From positions 1-14,476 of the forward strand of contig JAQSYR010000019.1 of the NCBI GenBank assembly GCA_029256035.1: a stretch of DNA of 14,476 bases, in the 5' to 3' direction. The notes under the pieces were generated by a model. That model saw only the letters and a list, made by a program, of their open reading frames with translations. It was not told the origin of the DNA and did no database searches. Shown in pieces: positions 7,824 through 14,476 of the stretch (position 1 is its first letter; every line of letters starts with the position of its first letter). The position numbers and the translations under genes were made by a program. Source of the stretch: Anaerocolumna sp. (lineage in GTDB: Bacteria; Bacillota; Clostridia; Lachnospirales; Lachnospiraceae).

Positions 7824-9215
7824 ATGATGGATAGTAAAAGGATACAAATATTTTCACCTTTAGATGATTCCTTAGTGGGAGAGGTTCCTGCACAGAGCAG
7901 GGAAGAGGTTGATAATGCAGTACAAAAGGCGAAAAGCGCCTTTCATGGGTGGAAGGAAACTCCATTAAGTGAAAGAACTGAAATAATGTATAAAGCAGCA
8001 GATATACTGATTCAACATGAGGAGATGTTAACAGATTTACTCATTAAAGAGATAGGAAAAGATAGAAAGAGTGCCAAGTCTGAAGTGGTTCGTACCGCTG
8101 ACTTTATTAGATTTACTGCGGATACTGCAAAAAGCATTCATGGTGAAAGTATTCAAGGAGATAATTTTTCCGGATTTAGTAAAGAAAAATTTGCAGTGGT
8201 AACCAGAGAACCAGTAGGAGTGGTGCTCGCTATTTCGCCATTTAATTATCCAATTAATCTGGCTACTTCAAAAATTGCTCCGGCATTAGTTTCAGGTAAT
8301 ACAGTAGTGTTTAAACCAGCTACCACAGGAAGCCTGTCAGGGATAGAATTGGTCAAGATATTTGAAGAGGCTGGACTTCCGGAAGGAGTTCTAAATATCA
8401 TAACTGGTAAAGGCAGTGAAATAGGAGATTATATTGTAACTCATCCAGGTATTGATTTTATTAATTTTACAGGTAGTACAGAAGTAGGATTGTCCATATC
8501 AAAACAGGTAAATATGATTCCCCTTCTGATGGAATTAGGTGGTAAAGATGCAGCAATCGTCTTAAAGGATGCGGACTTAGATTTTGCAGCGAAGAATATT
8601 ATTGCAGGTGCATTTTCCTATTCAGGTCAAAGATGTACCGCAGTAAAAAGAATTTTAGTATTAAATGAAGTAGCGGATCAGCTTATAGAAAAGCTAGAAA
8701 GTGAAATCGTAAAGTTAAAGGTTGGTAATCCGTTAGAAAGTCAAGTTGAAATTGTGCCATTAATCAATAAAAAGGCAGCTGATTTTGTTTGGGAACTGAT
8801 AGAAGATGCAACAGCGAAAGGTGCCAAATTGATATATGGAGGAAAGAGAGAAGGAAATTTAATCTATCCAACTTTATTTGATTATGTAGCTACAGATATG
8901 AGAGTTGCCTGGGAAGAACCTTTTGGTCCAGTTTTACCAATACTTCGTGTAAATTCCATTGATGAAGCAATTAAAATTGCAAATGAATCAGAATATGGTT
9001 TACAAAGTGCAGTATTTACTGAGAATATAAAAGATGCTTTTTATGTTGCAAATCGACTAGAGGTAGGAACAGTTCATATTAACAACAAAACAGAACGTGG
9101 GCCAGACCATTTCCCATTCCTCGGCGTTAAAAAGTCAGGAATAGGTACTCAGGGTATACGTTATTCCATTGAATCAATGACCAGAGTGAAGGCAACGGTG
9201 GTAAATTTAAAGTAA
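7824..9215 (+). CDS. gapN: NADP-dependent non-phosphorylating glyceraldehyde-3-phosphate dehydrogenase
   Basis: An aldehyde dehydrogenase that oxidises glyceraldehyde 3-phosphate directly to 3-phosphoglycerate, making NADPH and skipping the ATP-forming step; cytoplasmic. Catalytic residues are Asn141 (SPFNYP), Glu237 (ELGGKD), Cys271 (SGQRCTA) and Glu365 (EEPFGP). The substrate-phosphate residues known from Streptococcus mutans GapN (Arg103, Tyr155, Arg283, Arg437) align with Arg90, Tyr142, Arg270 and Arg425 here. These set it apart from general aldehyde dehydrogenases. The protein (463 residues) is about 13 shorter at the N-terminus than the classic enzyme. The start is supported by an AAAGGAG site at 7806-7812; a second Met follows at once. 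It appears to be a single-gene unit between two GTGTCAGGCACC hairpins. In fermenting clostridia the enzyme is thought to supply NADPH. Confidence 0.9.
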   Translation: MMDSKRIQIFSPLDDSLVGEVPAQSREEVDNAVQKAKSAFHGWKETPLSERTEIMYKAADILIQHEEMLTDLLIKEIGKDRKSAKSEVVRTADFIRFTADTAKSIHGESIQGDNFSGFSKEKFAVVTREPVGVVLAISPFNYPINLATSKIAPALVSGNTVVFKPATTGSLSGIELVKIFEEAGLPEGVLNIITGKGSEIGDYIVTHPGIDFINFTGSTEVGLSISKQVNMIPLLMELGGKDAAIVLKDADLDFAAKNIIAGAFSYSGQRCTAVKRILVLNEVADQLIEKLESEIVKLKVGNPLESQVEIVPLINKKAADFVWELIEDATAKGAKLIYGGKREGNLIYPTLFDYVATDMRVAWEEPFGPVLPILRVNSIDEAIKIANESEYGLQSAVFTENIKDAFYVANRLEVGTVHINNKTERGPDHFPFLGVKKSGIGTQGIRYSIESMTRVKATVVNLK

Positions 9216-9299
9216 GTGTCAGGCACCATGAACAAAATAAGAACGGGATGTGAACAAATGTTCACATCCCGTTCTTATTTTGTTTACAGTGCCTGACAC
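9216..9299. repeat. Long hairpin, GTGTCAGGCACC family (copy 2), between convergent genes
   Basis: The arms 9216-9256 and 9259-9299 pair over 41 bp with three mismatches. The left arm begins directly after the gapN stop. The right arm runs into the 3' end of the MerR gene and supplies that gene's last codons and stop. It shares its outer ~20 bases with copy 1, while the inner sequence (around AACGGGATGTGAAC) is different. It may act as a two-way terminator, though T runs are weak. The mismatches all lie in the right arm near 9284-9288, next to the merR stop. Confidence 0.85.
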
Positions 9300-10051
9300 C
9301 CTGTATATATAAGGATAGCATCCCGCAGAAATTTGGCAGAGCCAGGTTGTTCCTTATCATAGTATGCCGTAAATCTTTCATCATCAACATACATTTGTGC
9401 AAGTCCAGCATGGGCTTCTTTTGAATATTCGCTCCAGTAAAAGCAAAGCCATTTTTTATGCATTTTTGCAACTTCCTGTGCCAGTTCACCGGCGGGATTG
9501 CCTGTAGCCATGGCAAGTTTAAGTTTTTCAATAATTCCTTGTGCAAGGGCTGTTGCTTCTTCATATTCATCTTCAGAAAGATTCATGAGTTTCTGGTTAG
9601 ATTTTTCAACCACGTCATTACCGTATTTTTTACGAACCTCATTGCCATATTTTTGTTCGTTTTCTTTAATTAGGTTTTTCTTAAAACCTTCAAACTTTTC
9701 TTTATCAGACATTTTAGATCTCCCTTCTGACATAGCTATTGTTTTTTCAACATTAGCAATTAATTGATTTAATTGTTCTCTTTTTTCTAGTAGTTTATCG
9801 TGATGTTGTTTTAAAGCACTTGGCCCATGAAAGGAAGAGGAGTTGACAATTTCCTTAATATTATCAAGGCTAACCCCTAGTTCACGATAAAATAAAATTT
9901 GTTGTAATCGATCTATTTGTAAGGGACCATAGATTCTGTAACCAGAAGAACTTATTCTTGCCGGCTTTAACAGATTAATTTCATCATAATACCGCAATGT
10001 TCTCTCACTAATTCCTGCTAATTTGCTTAATTTGTGCACAGTATATTCCAT
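9284..10051 (-). CDS. MerR-family regulator with TipAS-type antibiotic-recognition domain
   Basis: Residues 1-70 form the MerR DNA-binding domain (YTVHKLSKLAGISERTLRYY, then SGYRIYGPLQIDRLQQI, ELGVSLDNIKEIV). A coiled-coil helix spans ~78-110, and residues ~120-250 are a TipAS-like globin-fold domain (MHKKWLCFYW, YSKEAHAGLAQMYVDDERF, PGSAKFLRDAI), known in Streptomyces TipA to trap thiopeptide drugs. It probably activates its own promoter, and perhaps the divergent MATE pump, on drug binding. The start at 10051 has a good AAAGGAG site. The promoter has the 19-bp spacer typical of MerR targets. The last residues (GCQAL) and the stop are encoded by the inserted hairpin repeat at 9216-9299, so the original C-terminus was replaced, probably without harm because the domain is already complete. 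The inducer is not predictable. Confidence 0.88.
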   Translation of the reverse strand: MEYTVHKLSKLAGISERTLRYYDEINLLKPARISSSGYRIYGPLQIDRLQQILFYRELGVSLDNIKEIVNSSSFHGPSALKQHHDKLLEKREQLNQLIANVEKTIAMSEGRSKMSDKEKFEGFKKNLIKENEQKYGNEVRKKYGNDVVEKSNQKLMNLSEDEYEEATALAQGIIEKLKLAMATGNPAGELAQEVAKMHKKWLCFYWSEYSKEAHAGLAQMYVDDERFTAYYDKEQPGSAKFLRDAILIYTGCQAL

Positions 10052-10081
10052 TTTTTACTCCTTTCACCCGGGTACATCACT

Positions 10082-10112
10082 ATCATAAACCTTTACGCAG
10101 CGTTAATGTCAA
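10082..10112 (-). promoter_or_regulatory. MerR-type promoter and operator of the TipAS-like regulator
   Basis: On the minus strand TTGACA (10112-10107) and TATGAT (10087-10082) are separated by 19 bp, longer than the usual 17 and typical of MerR-activated promoters. Within the spacer a dyad (10089-10109, arms ACCTTTACGC and GCGTTAATGT around one base, 8 of 10 pairs) fits a MerR-family binding site. Autoregulation by the downstream gene is the simple reading. Confidence 0.75.
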
Positions 10113-10139
10113 GGCTTTTTTTGAAAATTTTACTTAAAC

Positions 10140-10184
10140 TTCGTAAATTGTTCGTAAGGTTGACTGATATCGTTGACTGATATC
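10140..10184 (+). repeat. Short direct repeats upstream of the MATE gene
   Basis: TTCGTAA occurs twice 11 bp apart (about 10140 and 10151), and GTTGACTGATATC is exactly doubled in tandem (10159-10171 and 10172-10184), which also doubles a TTGACT box. They may be regulator sites or a slippage product that copied a -35 element. Confidence 0.6.
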
Positions 10185-10198
10185 AATTGAAAAAAGCA

Positions 10199-10227
10199 TT
10201 GTAATTTTACTTTAAAAGGTTCATAAT
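10199..10227 (+). promoter_or_regulatory. Candidate MATE promoter
   Basis: TTGTAA (10199-10204) and CATAAT (10222-10227) with a 17-bp spacer, about 50 bp before the MATE start. It is a moderate match, and the TTGACT boxes just upstream are alternatives. Confidence 0.4.
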
Positions 10228-10276
10228 GTTATTTACGACTTTAAATTTACAGAAGTTAAAGGAAGGATTGTAGTAG

Positions 10277-11605
10277 ATGTTTTCGAAACAACAATTAAGA
10301 AAATTAATTATCCCATTGATTATAGAACAGGTATTGGCGGTTTCTGTTGGTATGGCAGATGTTATTATGGTTTCAAGAGTAGGTGAGGCAGCCGTATCCG
10401 GTGTTTCTATTGTCGATACTCTCAATATATTGCTAATTAATATATTCTCGGCCTTAGCAACAGGGGGAGCAGTGGTTGCTGCACAATATTTAGGGCAGAA
10501 GGATGAAAAAAAAGCATCTACAGCTGGGGGACAATTATTACTTTCCTCAGGATTTATTGCTTTTATAATAACACTGATTTCACTAATGGGTAATAAAATC
10601 ATTTTAAGACAGATCTATGGATCAGTTGATGCTACTGTCATGGAAAATGCATCATTATATTTTTATATAACCGCTCTGTCATTTCCTTTTTTAGCGGCTT
10701 ATAACTCTGGAGCCGCATTATTTCGTGCCATGGGTAATTCCAAGATTTCTATGATAGTATCCTTAATTATGAATCTTATTAACGTAGTTGGTAATGCCAT
10801 AATGATTTTTGGATTCCATGCTGGTGTTGAAGGGGTTGCAATACCAACCTTAATTTCCAGGGCAGTGGCTGCTGTAATTATATTAATTCTTATACATAAT
10901 AAAGAACTTCCAATCCACATAAATAATTTACTACATATTGGTTTCCATTGGACTATGATAAAGAGAATTCTTCGTATTGGAATTCCTAACAGTTTAGAGA
11001 ATAGTATGTTTCAGATTGGTAAAATCTTAGTGCAAGGTCTAATTGCAAGCTATGGTATAGCAGCAATATCTGCCAATGCAATTTCTAATAATATAGCGTC
11101 CATAGGAAACATTCCAGGTGCTGCAATCGCGCTGGCGATGATTACCGTGGTAGGACAGTGTATTGGTGCAAATGATTATGAACAGGCGAAACATTACACT
11201 AAGAAACTTATGAGGTTAAGCTACATTATTATGTTTTTCTTAAATATTTCAATAATTTTATTAGCAAAGCCAATGATTGCCTTATATGGATTATCTGAAA
11301 TTACATCTACTACAGCATTAAGAATAATAACTTACCATAGCATTGCTAGTGTTTTATTCTGGCCAATTTCTTTTACATTACCCAGTGCCCTTCGAGCATC
11401 CAATGATGTAAAATATACCATGGTAACTGCCATCGCTTCCATGTGGCTTTGCAGAATTGGATTTAGTTATGTCTTTGGTACTGTACTTGGACTTGGAGTT
11501 ACCGGAGTTTGGCTGGCAATGTTTGCAGATTGGATCTTTCGAGGAATTTCATTTACCTGGCGATTCTATAGTGGTAAATGGAAGCTGAAAGCCCTTGGAC
11601 TCTAA
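10277..11605 (+). CDS. MATE-family multidrug efflux transporter
   Basis: A 442-residue, strongly hydrophobic protein of normal length with about 12 membrane helices in two related halves (~1-215 and ~216-442). Family signs include LIIPLIIEQVLAVSVGMADVIMV at the start, GGAVVAAQYLGQ near residue 64-75, ALFRAMGNSKISM near 145, the second-half counterpart (GIPNSLENSMFQIGK, about 238-252) and GAAIALAMITVVGQCIGANDYEQAK. MATE pumps drive drugs out against Na+ or H+ entry across the cytoplasmic membrane. The AAGGAAGG site sits a little far (10 nt) from the ATG. It is divergent from a TipAS-type drug sensor, which suggests drug-induced efflux, and it ends at a bidirectional terminator. The substrate and coupling ion are not evident. 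Confidence 0.9.
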   Translation: MFSKQQLRKLIIPLIIEQVLAVSVGMADVIMVSRVGEAAVSGVSIVDTLNILLINIFSALATGGAVVAAQYLGQKDEKKASTAGGQLLLSSGFIAFIITLISLMGNKIILRQIYGSVDATVMENASLYFYITALSFPFLAAYNSGAALFRAMGNSKISMIVSLIMNLINVVGNAIMIFGFHAGVEGVAIPTLISRAVAAVIILILIHNKELPIHINNLLHIGFHWTMIKRILRIGIPNSLENSMFQIGKILVQGLIASYGIAAISANAISNNIASIGNIPGAAIALAMITVVGQCIGANDYEQAKHYTKKLMRLSYIIMFFLNISIILLAKPMIALYGLSEITSTTALRIITYHSIASVLFWPISFTLPSALRASNDVKYTMVTAIASMWLCRIGFSYVFGTVLGLGVTGVWLAMFADWIFRGISFTWRFYSGKWKLKALGL

Positions 11606-11622
11606 ACACCCTTGGAATCTAA
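11592..11622 (+). repeat. Imperfect 14-bp duplication at the MATE stop codon
   Basis: CCCTTGGACTCTAA (11592-11605, including the MATE stop) is repeated as CCCTTGGAATCTAA (11609-11622), one mismatch, period 17. It resembles the slippage duplication at the metH end. Confidence 0.7.
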
Positions 11623-11651
11623 GGTGGAACGAATGTCAAAGCCTAACAAAT

Positions 11652-11707
11652 AAAACGGTTGTATAAATGTTTCAGTGATGTGCACTAACATTCATACAAC
11701 CGTTTTT
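11652..11707. terminator. Bidirectional intrinsic terminator between MATE and HIT genes
   Basis: Arms 11652-11671 and 11687-11706 pair over 20 bp with one mismatch around a 15-nt loop, with AAAA on the left and TTTTT on the right. It lies between convergent genes, so one hairpin can serve both strands. Confidence 0.85.
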
Positions 11708-11725
11708 CAGATTAATTCTAATCTC

Positions 11726-12151
11726 TTAATCCAAATACTTTAAAATTTTATCAATTATTATACTATACTCTTCTTCACTAAGAAATTTTTTCTCAGGATT
11801 CATGGCAAATACACCACCCCATTCAAAGTCATCTTTGTATTTTGGTACTAAATGAAAATGTAAATGGTGTCCAGTATCTCCATAGGCTCCATAATTAACT
11901 TTATCAGGCTGAAAAGCTTTATGCAATGCATTAGCAACTTGATTCACATCAGCAAAAAAGTCATTTCTCATGGTATCAGATAATTCTACCATCTCTCCAA
12001 CATGATTGTTATGAGCAACAATTACCCGACCCTTATGGCTTTGTTCCCGAAACAAGTATAACTTTGAGGATTTTAAATCCCGAATTTTAATTCCGAACTT
12101 ATCTAATAACTCACCTTCCATGCAATAAGCACAATTTATATCTTTTTCCAT
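11726..12151 (-). CDS. HIT (histidine triad) family nucleotide hydrolase/transferase
   Basis: A small cytoplasmic protein with the triad H97-L-H99-F-H101 (numbering from the upstream Met) inside TGHHLHFHLVPK; the middle His is the nucleophile in this family. An N-terminal CAYC pair (Cys8, Cys11) may bind zinc, as in Hint-like and Fhit-like relatives. It probably hydrolyses a nucleotide phosphoramidate or dinucleoside polyphosphate; the exact substrate is unclear. There are two adjacent Met codons (12154 and 12151). The AGGAGG site is only 2-3 nt from the first but 5-6 nt from the second, so I prefer 12151 (141 residues). The gene lies 87 bp downstream of the peptidase on the same strand with its own possible promoter, and ends at the shared terminator. 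Confidence 0.88.
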   Translation of the reverse strand: MEKDINCAYCMEGELLDKFGIKIRDLKSSKLYLFREQSHKGRVIVAHNNHVGEMVELSDTMRNDFFADVNQVANALHKAFQPDKVNYGAYGDTGHHLHFHLVPKYKDDFEWGGVFAMNPEKKFLSEEEYSIIIDKILKYLD

Positions 12152-12186
12152 CATGACCTCCTAAATTCACCTTTTCTATATGGACA

Positions 12187-12226
12187 ATACTATAATATAT
12201 CATATCTTTAGTTCTAATCATAGTAT
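12187..12226 (-). promoter_or_regulatory. Candidate promoter with flanking dyad upstream of the HIT gene
   Basis: On the minus strand a TATAGT -10 (12194-12189) lies 17 bp from a weak TTAGAA -35 (12217-12212). ATACTATAAT (12187-12196) and ATCATAGTAT (12217-12226) form a 9-of-10 inverted repeat around it. It may be an independent HIT promoter, or a weak hairpin after the peptidase gene. Confidence 0.35.
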
Positions 12227-12241
12227 AACCCAATAATGAAT

Positions 12242-13999
12242 TTAAGACTTACTTAATTCTATAAACATATCAATAGATTCAGAAACAATAGCAAGACTTT
12301 GTCTCCAGAAGTCAGGGCTTGTTAAATCAATATCTGCCATTAGGGCAACCTCTTCTGCAGATTTAACAGTAGTTGCATTTAAAAGAGCACGATATTTTGG
12401 AACAAAAGCTTCCCCTTCTTTCAAATACTGGGCATATAAACCTCTGGCAAATAGCCCGCCAAAGGCATAAGGGAAATTATAAAAACTTTCACTTTCACTA
12501 TAATAATGTCCCTTGCATACCCACATATATGGGTGTAAGCAGGAATGATCCAGTCCGTCGCCATAGGCTTCTTTTTGTGCATTAAGCATCATTTCTTCTA
12601 ATTCATCAGCAAACATAAAAGTATCTTTTCGTTTGGAAAAAACAGCACTTTCAAATAAGAATCTGGAATAAATATCACAAATAATCTGAGTTACATCTTG
12701 TAGGCTGCTTTCAACTAAAGCCATTTTCTCTTTACCACTAGATTCTGCAATGGCGGCATTCATAATAACTGTTTCATTAAAAGTAGAAGCAGTTTCGGCA
12801 ACCGGCATGGAGTAATCTACATTAAGTGGAAGATGCTCCTGAATATTTAAACCGTGATAAGCATGACCAAGTTCATGAGCAAGAGTAACTACATCACTTA
12901 AGGAACCATCAAAGTTAGTTAATATACGACTTTGTTTTACAAATGGTAAGTTTTCGCAGAAGGCTCCACCAACTTTTCCGGCATGTGGGAAAAAGTCAAT
13001 CCATTGATTATCAAATGCTTCTTCTACCATATCAGCTAAATCTTCTGCAAAACCGCGAAAATGTTTTACCAGATAATCTTTTGCTTCTTCTGTTGTAAAT
13101 TCTCTTGAGCTTTCTCCCATTGGAGCAAATAACTCATACCATGGAAGACCATTTTTATGTCCAAGGATTTCTGCTTTTCTTTTTAGGTAAGAATGAAACT
13201 TCGGCAGATTCTCCTTAATTGCAGTAAACATGGCATCAAGAGTTTCCTGCTTCATTTTTGACTGTTTTAATGTCATAGCAAGTGGAGATTCATAACCTCT
13301 TAACTCTGTAATGGTATTTACCTGGGATTTAATATTGTTTAAGGAAAATGCAATGGCGTCCTTTATCTTTTTGTAGGATGCAAGCTCTGCTTCGTAAGCT
13401 TCCTTACGAACAGTTACATCACTGCTATAAGCTAAATTTCTGACTGCAGACAAGGGAATCTTCTCACCTTTATAATCAACCTCTAATGTAGATGTTAAAT
13501 ATTGGTGCATCATGGACCAGGCAGAACCAGCAGATAGATTCATTTTAGCAACCACATCTTCTGCTTCATCACTTAAGGTATAACGGGCTTCTTCTTTCAT
13601 TTCTCCAAGCAGATAGGCATATCCTTTTAATTTATCATCCTCAGCGATTAATTGTTCTAAATTAGTTAAGGAACCAACATATTTTTTAATAGCTGCCACA
13701 TCTTTAGAGAGTCTGCTTGTTAAGTCTTCAATACGACCTAAAATAGCTGCAGTTTCACTATCTGTAGTATTGGTAGACTGTCTTAACTGGGTATAGAAAT
13801 TTAATTTGCAAGATAAAACATAATAATCTTCTAATTGATTTAGTATTTCAGGAAGAGCAGTTTTCGGATCTTTTTTTGCCAGGGAAGAGACATATTCCTT
13901 GATAGAACTTATTCTATCCTGAAGTTTTTTTAAGTCATTGGTAAACTTTTCATCCAGATAACTTTGATACAACACATCTAATGACCATTCTTTATTCAT
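12242..13999 (-). CDS. pepF: M3-family zinc metallopeptidase, oligoendopeptidase F type
   Basis: The zinc site is HELGH (375-379: His375, catalytic Glu376, His379) with Glu402 in PVAETAST as the likely third ligand, all usual for M3 peptidases. At 585 residues it is close to the ~600 of PepF/PepB-type enzymes, with the N-terminal helical lobe (1-~200) and the catalytic lobe both present. No signal peptide is seen, so it should act in the cytoplasm on short peptides, for recycling or nutrition. The start at 13999 has an AGAGGT site. No frameshift or missing motif was noted. It is divergent from the membrane protein at 14205 and upstream of the HIT gene on the same strand. The symbol is used in the broad sense; which M3 subgroup it belongs to needs a tree. 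Confidence 0.9.
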   Translation of the reverse strand: MNKEWSLDVLYQSYLDEKFTNDLKKLQDRISSIKEYVSSLAKKDPKTALPEILNQLEDYYVLSCKLNFYTQLRQSTNTTDSETAAILGRIEDLTSRLSKDVAAIKKYVGSLTNLEQLIAEDDKLKGYAYLLGEMKEEARYTLSDEAEDVVAKMNLSAGSAWSMMHQYLTSTLEVDYKGEKIPLSAVRNLAYSSDVTVRKEAYEAELASYKKIKDAIAFSLNNIKSQVNTITELRGYESPLAMTLKQSKMKQETLDAMFTAIKENLPKFHSYLKRKAEILGHKNGLPWYELFAPMGESSREFTTEEAKDYLVKHFRGFAEDLADMVEEAFDNQWIDFFPHAGKVGGAFCENLPFVKQSRILTNFDGSLSDVVTLAHELGHAYHGLNIQEHLPLNVDYSMPVAETASTFNETVIMNAAIAESSGKEKMALVESSLQDVTQIICDIYSRFLFESAVFSKRKDTFMFADELEEMMLNAQKEAYGDGLDHSCLHPYMWVCKGHYYSESESFYNFPYAFGGLFARGLYAQYLKEGEAFVPKYRALLNATTVKSAEEVALMADIDLTSPDFWRQSLAIVSESIDMFIELSKS

Positions 14000-14059
14000 A
14001 GTAACCTCTTTCTAAGGGAAGCAGATGATAGCATAAACCCTTTTATTATATTTCCATAA

Positions 14060-14075
14060 ATGTAAATTTTTACAT
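14060..14075. repeat. Perfect short palindrome in the pepF upstream region
   Basis: ATGTAAA and TTTACAT around two T bases lie about 60 bp before the pepF start, in an otherwise AT-rich 205-bp gap with no clear consensus promoter on either strand. It might be an operator; it may also be chance. Confidence 0.3.
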
Positions 14076-14204
14076 ACGATAGTAGTATAACATAACAAAG
14101 GAAGTTGAACCACTATTTTTATTAAATTTTATTAATTTGTATTATAAGTAATAGGAGTTATTTTTATAACATAAAATAATATTAAGTTCAAAATCGAGGT
14201 GCTC

Positions 14205-14476
14205 ATGAAAATTAAGTTCAATCTAAAAAAGTCGATTATCTGTGAGCTTATTTTAGTCATACTATTAGCGTCCTATTTTATTTACCAGAATGTAATGGTG
14301 GATTCCATAGATGCTTTCCTCCCTACCGCTGAAAAAGATTATATTAAGTGGGTTGATTTTAATGTATCCTCATCTGCCATGGAAGATGCGTACCTATATG
14401 ATGTGGAATCACAAACGGAAGAAATGAAACTAAACTGGATTGAATTACTTGCATATCTTGGAGCAAAATATGGCGG
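14205..14476 (+). CDS. Membrane-anchored extracytoplasmic protein, N-terminal part; possibly M23 peptidase (3' end outside window)
   Basis: The ORF runs open off the window edge for 90 codons. A short basic N-terminus (MKIKFNLKKS) is followed by one hydrophobic helix (about 11-30, IICELILVILLASYFIY), so the rest should face outside. The next segment (WVDFNVSSSAMEDAYLYD, then LNWIELLAYLGAKYGG) resembles, from memory, the N-terminal region of clostridial M23-type cell-wall peptidases, in which the peptidase domain lies further on. That domain is not in the window, so the function is inferred. The start has a GAGGTG site 4-5 nt upstream. It is divergent from pepF. Confidence 0.6.
   Translation, partial: MKIKFNLKKSIICELILVILLASYFIYQNVMVDSIDAFLPTAEKDYIKWVDFNVSSSAMEDAYLYDVESQTEEMKLNWIELLAYLGAKYG

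Noticed and set aside
7597..9299. CRISPR array or composite transposon ends
   Set aside because: Only two copies 1.6 kb apart, each a hairpin rather than a simple direct repeat, with no spacers, cas genes, transposase or target-site duplications seen.
9458..9767. Plus-strand open frames opposite the MerR gene
   Set aside because: Composition is that of reverse-read coding sequence (many Phe/Ser), with no recognisable domain; the minus-strand MerR/TipAS protein explains the region.
14181..14220. 11-bp direct repeat ATTAAGTTCAA around the last gene's start
   Set aside because: Short, AT-rich and partly coding; not enough to propose a function.

Overview
The window is AT-rich, with strong AGGAGG-type ribosome binding sites, sigma-A-like promoters and proteins typical of low-GC Gram-positive anaerobes. 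Clostridia, probably a Lachnospiraceae-like genome, is the best guess; this is inferred from protein families and style, not from a marker gene. No tRNA, rRNA, CRISPR array, transposase or phage gene was seen.

Layout. (1) 2-622: the 3' part of a calcineurin-like metallophosphoesterase with a C-terminal SH3-like domain. (2) 627-2866: a B12-dependent methionine synthase (metH) locus in three frames. Two internal stretches of the family are missing and each loss shifts the frame, so this is a pseudogene in the sequence as given. A 23-bp tandem duplication supplies its last stop codon. (3) 2973-7593: a promoter and a near-perfect MarR-type operator, then an in-frame MarR/ABC-exporter fusion (3057-5738), overlapping by 8 bp the second half of a heterodimeric ABC exporter (5731-7593). 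The fusion seems to have lost the MarR stop, the intergenic gap and the first part of transmembrane helix 1 of the exporter. (4) 7597-9299: gapN (non-phosphorylating, NADP-linked glyceraldehyde-3-phosphate dehydrogenase) with a structured upstream region, flanked by two long hairpins that share the ends GTGTCAGGCACCATGAAC. (5) 9284-11605: a MerR/TipAS-type regulator facing away from a MATE efflux pump. (6) 11652-14204: a bidirectional terminator, then an HIT-family hydrolase and an M3 oligoendopeptidase on the minus strand. (7) 14205-end: the start of a membrane-anchored protein, possibly an M23 peptidase.

Themes. Two drug-efflux modules (MarR + ABC/ABC and MerR-TipAS + MATE) lie within 9 kb, each with a recognisable regulatory dyad. 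Three apparent deletions of roughly 100-160 bp lie within 2.5 kb (about 1090, 2445 and 3550). They are either real gene decay or sequence/assembly loss, and raw reads would decide. The most interesting candidate for something new is the membrane-tethered MarR regulator fused to the exporter it would control. The most probable explanation remains a deletion that happened to stay in frame.
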